8,023 nt of DNA, from positions 1 to 8,023 of the forward strand of contig JAGXHS010000132.1 of the NCBI GenBank assembly GCA_024636075.1. Direction: 5' to 3'. Positions 5,360-8,023 of this stretch are shown here, piece by piece (the first letter of the stretch is position 1; every line of letters begins with the position of its first letter). The notes beneath the pieces were generated by a model that saw only the letters and a program-made list of their open reading frames with translations, ran no database searches and had not been told where the DNA came from. A program made the position numbers and the translations under genes. Origin of the DNA: Propionibacteriaceae bacterium (lineage in GTDB: Bacteria; Actinomycetota; Actinomycetes; Propionibacteriales; Propionibacteriaceae).

Positions 5360-5851
5360 ATGAGCGTGACCGATGACTTGGTCCAGAACGCCAGCGGCTA
5401 CGCCGCCGCCTTCGACAAGGGCCATCTGCCGATGCCACCCGCGAGGCAGGTGGCGATCGTCGCCTGCATGGACGCACGGTTGAACCCCTACGGGCTACTG
5501 GGCCTCAGCGAGGGCGACGCTCACGTGATTCGCAACGCCGGCGGAGTCATCACCGAGGACGAGATCCGATCCCTGGCCATCAGCCAGCGGCTCCTCGGCA
5601 CCCGCGAGATCATCCTCATCCACCACACCGACTGCGGCATGCTCACGTTCACGGACGACGAATTCAAAGCCCAGATCGAGGCTGACACAGGGTTGCGCCC
5701 CGGATGGGCACCAGAATCCTTCCGCGACCCCGCAGCAGATGTGAGCCAGTCCCTGGCGCGGATCTCAGCCAACCCATTCATCCCGCACAAGGACCACATG
5801 CACGGTTTCGTCTACTCCGTGACCGACGGGTCGCTCACCGAGATCACCTGA
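5360..5851 (+). CDS. Beta-class carbonic anhydrase
   Basis: A cytoplasmic zinc enzyme that interconverts CO2 and bicarbonate, supplying bicarbonate for carboxylases and balancing pH. The protein has 163 residues, the short form of the family and the same length as M. tuberculosis Rv1284. The zinc ligands and catalytic pair are all present: C36 and D38-R40 in VACMDARL, then H89 and C92 in IHHTDCGM, against C35, D37, H88 and C91 in Rv1284. HVIRNAGG (55-62) is the usual substrate-pocket segment. ATG 5360 is chosen because GGAAGGA (5347-5353) lies six bases before it and the family N-terminus begins there; the frame is open upstream to 5201 but without family-like sequence. It probably has its own promoter in the 206-bp gap after iclR. 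A frameshifted gene remnant follows about 115 bp downstream. Confidence 0.95.
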   Translation: MSVTDDLVQNASGYAAAFDKGHLPMPPARQVAIVACMDARLNPYGLLGLSEGDAHVIRNAGGVITEDEIRSLAISQRLLGTREIILIHHTDCGMLTFTDDEFKAQIEADTGLRPGWAPESFRDPAADVSQSLARISANPFIPHKDHMHGFVYSVTDGSLTEIT

Positions 5852-5965
5852 GGACCCACCACGAGCTCCGACCGAGCACCGTTGCAGGTTGCGCCGGATT
5901 TCCTATCGGCACCGGGCTCAGCAGCCGTGTGCGGCCGCCGCCCTGTGCATCTCCCTGCCGGAGGA

Positions 5966-6144
5966 TTCGCCGGTCACCGGGCCTGGCAGCTGCGGTGGGG
6001 GGCCAGCGACGCCGAGGTGGACGAGCCATGCCTGGTGATGACTTGCCGGGTCTGGCGGCTTTCGCGACGACCCACGCGACCACCATCGATGCCGAGCCGT
6101 CCGATGTCTGGGGCTGGGGGTTGTGGGCCCTATTCGCAGGGTGA
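5966..6144 (+). pseudogene. Frameshifted, truncated remnant resembling an SRPBCC-family gene
   Basis: Two adjacent frames together spell a family-like N-terminus. One frame gives GHRAWQLRWGASDAEVDE up to base 6025; the next frame, from ATG 6028, gives MPGDDL and then ATTHATTIDAEPSDVWGW. This recalls membrane-associated SRPBCC proteins that read R-W-G-A-T-D-x-E-V, L-P-G-D-D-L, then T-x-A-I-T-I-D-A-P-P-x-x-V-W-P-W-L. The frame changes between 6025 and 6028, as a one-base loss or two-base gain would do. After VWGW the sequence leaves the family pattern and stops at TGA 6142-6144, so most of the domain is gone. No convincing start was found upstream. Nothing else is recognised between 5852 and 6181. 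The assignment is from memory of the family and needs a profile search. A sequencing error could explain the shift but not the missing 3' part. Confidence 0.5.
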
Positions 6145-6181
6145 GTGGGTCCCTCGCGGTCAACGAACTCGTCGGCGGCGA

Positions 6182-6922
6182 TCAGCGCTTCAGACCCATC
6201 ACCAGCTGGGCCGGTTGGGCCCCGCTGAGCTGGGCGGTGACGACGTAGGTGCCCGGGAGCAGGTAGTCCTTCTTCAGGACGCAGTCCTGGGCGGAACGCA
6301 GCGTCGGCCACTTTTGTTCGTAGGACCACGCCACCTTCGGTTTCAGGGTCACCGTGCCCTGTGGCGCCCATGCCTCACAGTGGGCACTGGTCCAGATTCG
6401 ATCCCTGCCGGAGTAAATCTTCAGTTCCAGGGGGTTCTTGGCGAAGTCGAGGATGCAGGCATTGGGCCCGGTGTTGGTCAGGCTCGTCGTGATGGTAGTA
6501 GTGCTGCCAGACTTCACCGATCCGCTTCCGGTCACAGCTGCGCTGATCTTGGCAGGATCACACCCCACGACACCACTGGCCGTCGTCACAGCCGCGCTCG
6601 GCTTGGCTGACGAGGCCTTCGTGGCGCTGGCCTTTGCGGAAGTTGCAGCTGCCGTGCTGGCTTTCGCAGACGAGGCAGCGGGCTTGGCCGAAGTCGCCGC
6701 ACTGCTGGCCGTCTTGGCCGCGCTGGCGCTGCTGGTGGCGAGACCAGGACTGTTCTGCGGCTGGGCTGCCACCGGATCCGAACCACCGCCACCACCGAAC
6801 AGCCTCGTGACGCCCCAGAGCAGCAAGGAGAGAACCACCACCGCCACGAGGATGACGACTGCTCGCCGTACCCAGTAGGTTTGCTCGTCTTCGGGACCCT
6901 GAGGGTGCAACAGCGCGTCCAT
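6182..6922 (-). CDS. Single-pass membrane-anchored surface protein with Ala/Ser/Lys linker
   Basis: The 246 residues fall into three parts. Residues 1-18 are a short cytoplasmic tail ending in R-R, and 19-38 form one membrane helix (AVVILVAVVVLSLLLWGVTR), giving an anchor with the rest outside. Residues 43-117 start with a Gly run and continue as a low-complexity linker rich in Ala, Ser, Thr and Lys with recurrent SAK units. Residues 118-246 are a compact domain with four cysteines (121, 156, 182, 214), which could form two disulfides. Its pattern of S-G-S-T-x3-T-S-L-T-N-T-G, then IW-x-S-x2-C, then P-G-T-Y-V-V-T-A-x-L resembles Ig-like BsuPI-type domains, a tentative match. ATG 6922 is preferred: minus-strand TAACAT lies six bases upstream, suggesting a leaderless transcript. 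GGAGGAG further upstream points to an ATG in another frame. It is divergent from mutY, as Rv3587c is in M. tuberculosis. The function is unknown. Confidence 0.85.
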   Translation of the reverse strand: MDALLHPQGPEDEQTYWVRRAVVILVAVVVLSLLLWGVTRLFGGGGGSDPVAAQPQNSPGLATSSASAAKTASSAATSAKPAASSAKASTAAATSAKASATKASSAKPSAAVTTASGVVGCDPAKISAAVTGSGSVKSGSTTTITTSLTNTGPNACILDFAKNPLELKIYSGRDRIWTSAHCEAWAPQGTVTLKPKVAWSYEQKWPTLRSAQDCVLKKDYLLPGTYVVTAQLSGAQPAQLVMGLKR

Positions 6923-6928
6923 GCGGGA

Positions 6929-6934
6929 ATGTTA
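6929..6934 (-). promoter_or_regulatory. -10 box for leaderless surface protein transcript
   Basis: Minus-strand TAACAT (6934-6929) fits the actinobacterial TANNNT -10 element and is exactly six bases from the ATG at 6922-6920. Transcription would start at the A of the start codon. No good -35 box is seen at 17-18 bases. The divergent mutY start has the same arrangement. Confidence 0.5.
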
Positions 6935-7005
6935 GACACCATCGGCGCTCCTCCACGGTCACCACGCCGTGGAAGGGCCAAGGTGTGCAGTCAACAGGAT
7001 CACCT

Positions 7006-7011
7006 TAAGCT
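7006..7011 (+). promoter_or_regulatory. -10 box for leaderless mutY transcript
   Basis: TAAGCT (7006-7011) fits TANNNT and lies six bases before the GTG at 7018, so the start codon would be the first transcribed codon. No -35 box is recognisable. The only purine-rich stretch, GGAG (7015-7018), overlaps the start and cannot serve as a ribosome site. Confidence 0.5.
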
Positions 7012-7017
7012 GACGGA

Positions 7018-7902
7018 GTGCCGATCCCACCGCCAACAGATCCCCCGGGCGTGGTCACCGCCACCCTCTCGTGGTTCGAGCACGCCGCACGCGAACTGCC
7101 GTGGCGGGAGCCTGGCACCACGCCTTGGGGTGTTCTCGTCAGCGAGTTCATGTTGCAGCAGACCCCTGTCTCGCGTGTCGTCGATCCGTGGCAGCAATGG
7201 ATGTCCCGCTGGCCCACTGCTGACGATCTGGCCAGCGAAGCGTCGGGTTCAGCTGTTGCTGCCTGGGGTCGACTCGGATACCCGCGCAGGGCACTGCGAC
7301 TGCACGGGGCAGCGGTGGTGATCGCGGAGCGGCATTCCGGGCAGGTGCCCCGCGACATGTCCGCGTTGATGGCGCTTCCCGGTGTCGGGCGATACACCGC
7401 CGCGGCGGTCATCAGCTTCGCCCACGGAGGCCGCGAAGCCGTGCTCGACACCAACGTCCGAAGGGTGTTGGCCCGGATTGACGATGGCGACGCCTTTCCG
7501 CCGAACACCGCCACGGCAGCTGAATGGCGACGTGCTGAGCGCTGGCTGCCCGAGGACCCCGGGAGAGCCGCCCAATGGGCTGCCGCTTCGATGGAGCTCG
7601 GCGCCATCATCTGTACGACGCAACAGCCTCTTTGCGAGGAATGCCCGGTGAAGCAGCACTGCAAATGGTTCGCTGCCGGCCGACCTGAGCATCAGGGTCC
7701 CCCGCGACGCCGCCAGCTCTGGCACGGCACTGACCGCCAGGCCCGCGGGGTACTGCTGGATGTGGTGCGGCACAGCAGCGACCCGGTCGACCTCGAGGAA
7801 TTGTTGAGTCATTGGCCTGAGCGCACGCAGGCGGAGCGTGCCCTGACCGGCCTGATCGAGGACACCTTGCTGCATCTCGACGACCAGCAACTGCGGCTCT
7901 GA
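7018..7902 (+). CDS. mutY: Adenine DNA glycosylase MutY
   Basis: This base-excision repair enzyme removes adenine mispaired with 8-oxoguanine, preventing G:C to T:A changes. The 294 residues contain the full catalytic core: E43 in SEFMLQQT (catalytic acid), LGYPRRALRLH with Y88, the helix-hairpin-helix LPGVGRYTAAAV (120-131) and D144 in VLDTNVRRV. The iron-sulfur cluster loop has C199, C206, C209 and C215 (C-x6-C-x2-C-x5-C). The C-terminal NUDIX-like 8-oxoguanine recognition domain of E. coli MutY is not evident; only about 75 residues remain, a length close to that of mycobacterial MutY. GTG 7018 lacks a ribosome site but has a TANNNT box at leaderless spacing. A second GTG at 7054 would trim 12 residues of poorly conserved sequence. 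The palindrome GGCTCT-GA-AGAGCC (7895-7908) spans the stop codon and may act as a weak terminator. Divergent from the surface protein gene, 95 bp apart. Confidence 0.96.
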   Translation: MPIPPPTDPPGVVTATLSWFEHAARELPWREPGTTPWGVLVSEFMLQQTPVSRVVDPWQQWMSRWPTADDLASEASGSAVAAWGRLGYPRRALRLHGAAVVIAERHSGQVPRDMSALMALPGVGRYTAAAVISFAHGGREAVLDTNVRRVLARIDDGDAFPPNTATAAEWRRAERWLPEDPGRAAQWAAASMELGAIICTTQQPLCEECPVKQHCKWFAAGRPEHQGPPRRRQLWHGTDRQARGVLLDVVRHSSDPVDLEELLSHWPERTQAERALTGLIEDTLLHLDDQQLRL

Positions 7903-7960
7903 AGAGCCAGCGGATTCACCCTGCCCAGCGTCTCCCGCCGTTCCGAGCCTGGCGGACCTG

Positions 7961-8023
7961 TCATACCTGATCTGTCCACGGTGTGACCAGCGTCGACAAC
8001 CAATAGTCGTCCAAGGTCATCAC
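7961..8023 (-). CDS. Possible C-terminal end of a minus-strand gene running off the window
   Basis: The minus strand from the right edge reads VMTLDDYWLSTLVTPWTDQV and stops at TGA (7963-7961). The tidy hydrophobic-charged mix and the convergent position after mutY suit a gene end, but 20 residues are too few to name a family or to exclude chance. The frame could also begin at the ATG 8020-8018 as a 19-residue peptide, though no ribosome site can be checked. Bases 7909-7960 hold nothing recognised. Confidence 0.25.
   Translation of the reverse strand: MMTLDDYWLSTLVTPWTDQV

Noticed and set aside
4434..5477. 347-codon open frame on the minus strand
   Set aside because: It is antisense to the IclR gene and the start of the carbonic anhydrase gene, both clearly coding, and resembles no family.
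6438..6878. Ala/Leu/Val-rich plus-strand frame that looks like a membrane protein
   Set aside because: It is the complement of the Ala/Ser linker and membrane helix of the surface protein; the hydrophobicity comes from antisense reading of those codons.
6586..6981. Minus-strand frame beginning near a strong GGAGGAG ribosome site
   Set aside because: The reading loses the membrane helix and structured domain and is low-complexity Arg/Ser/Pro; the overlapping frame gives a coherent anchored protein.

Overview
The window looks like the left end of an actinobacterial contig. Most of it is GC-rich (40 of 60 bases are G or C at 7561-7620). It carries a short MutY without the NUDIX-like tail, a GlpD of actinobacterial type, an IclR regulator, and start sites that look leaderless. 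The genus cannot be fixed from this sequence. The first 28 bases are not genomic: they are the end of the Nextera Read 1 adapter with the full Tn5 mosaic end, so real sequence begins near base 29.

Layout, left to right. (1) 29-723: C-terminal half of an MFS transporter, cut by the contig edge and lower in GC than its neighbours, followed by a perfect 15-bp hairpin. (2) 947-2001: a divergent pair, a TetR-family repressor (minus) and a small four-helix membrane protein (plus). Their face-to-face promoters share one operator-like palindrome. The membrane protein is an internal tandem duplication of a two-helix unit. (3) 2002-2479: gene-poor stretch holding the decayed 5' end of an ISL3-type insertion sequence on the minus strand, then about 180 bp with nothing recognisable. 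(4) 2480-5153: glpD, an FAD glycerol-3-phosphate dehydrogenase (minus), divergent from an IclR-family regulator (plus). A cluster of short repeats lies between them. This resembles the GylR control of glycerol genes in Streptomyces. (5) 5360-5851: a small beta-class carbonic anhydrase. (6) 5966-6144: a frameshifted, truncated remnant that looks like an SRPBCC-family gene. (7) 6182-7902: a single-pass surface protein (minus) divergent from mutY (plus). (8) A possible minus-strand gene end at the right edge.

The genes do not form one pathway. Two are self-contained regulator-target pairs (tetR/membrane protein, iclR/glpD). The surface protein, mutY and a carbonic anhydrase recall the Rv3587c-Rv3588c-Rv3589 neighbourhood of Mycobacterium tuberculosis. 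I found no CRISPR array, tRNA, rRNA, toxin-antitoxin pair or defence system. The least explained items are the TetR-controlled duplicated membrane protein, the altered GlpD signature, and the repeat cluster between glpD and iclR.
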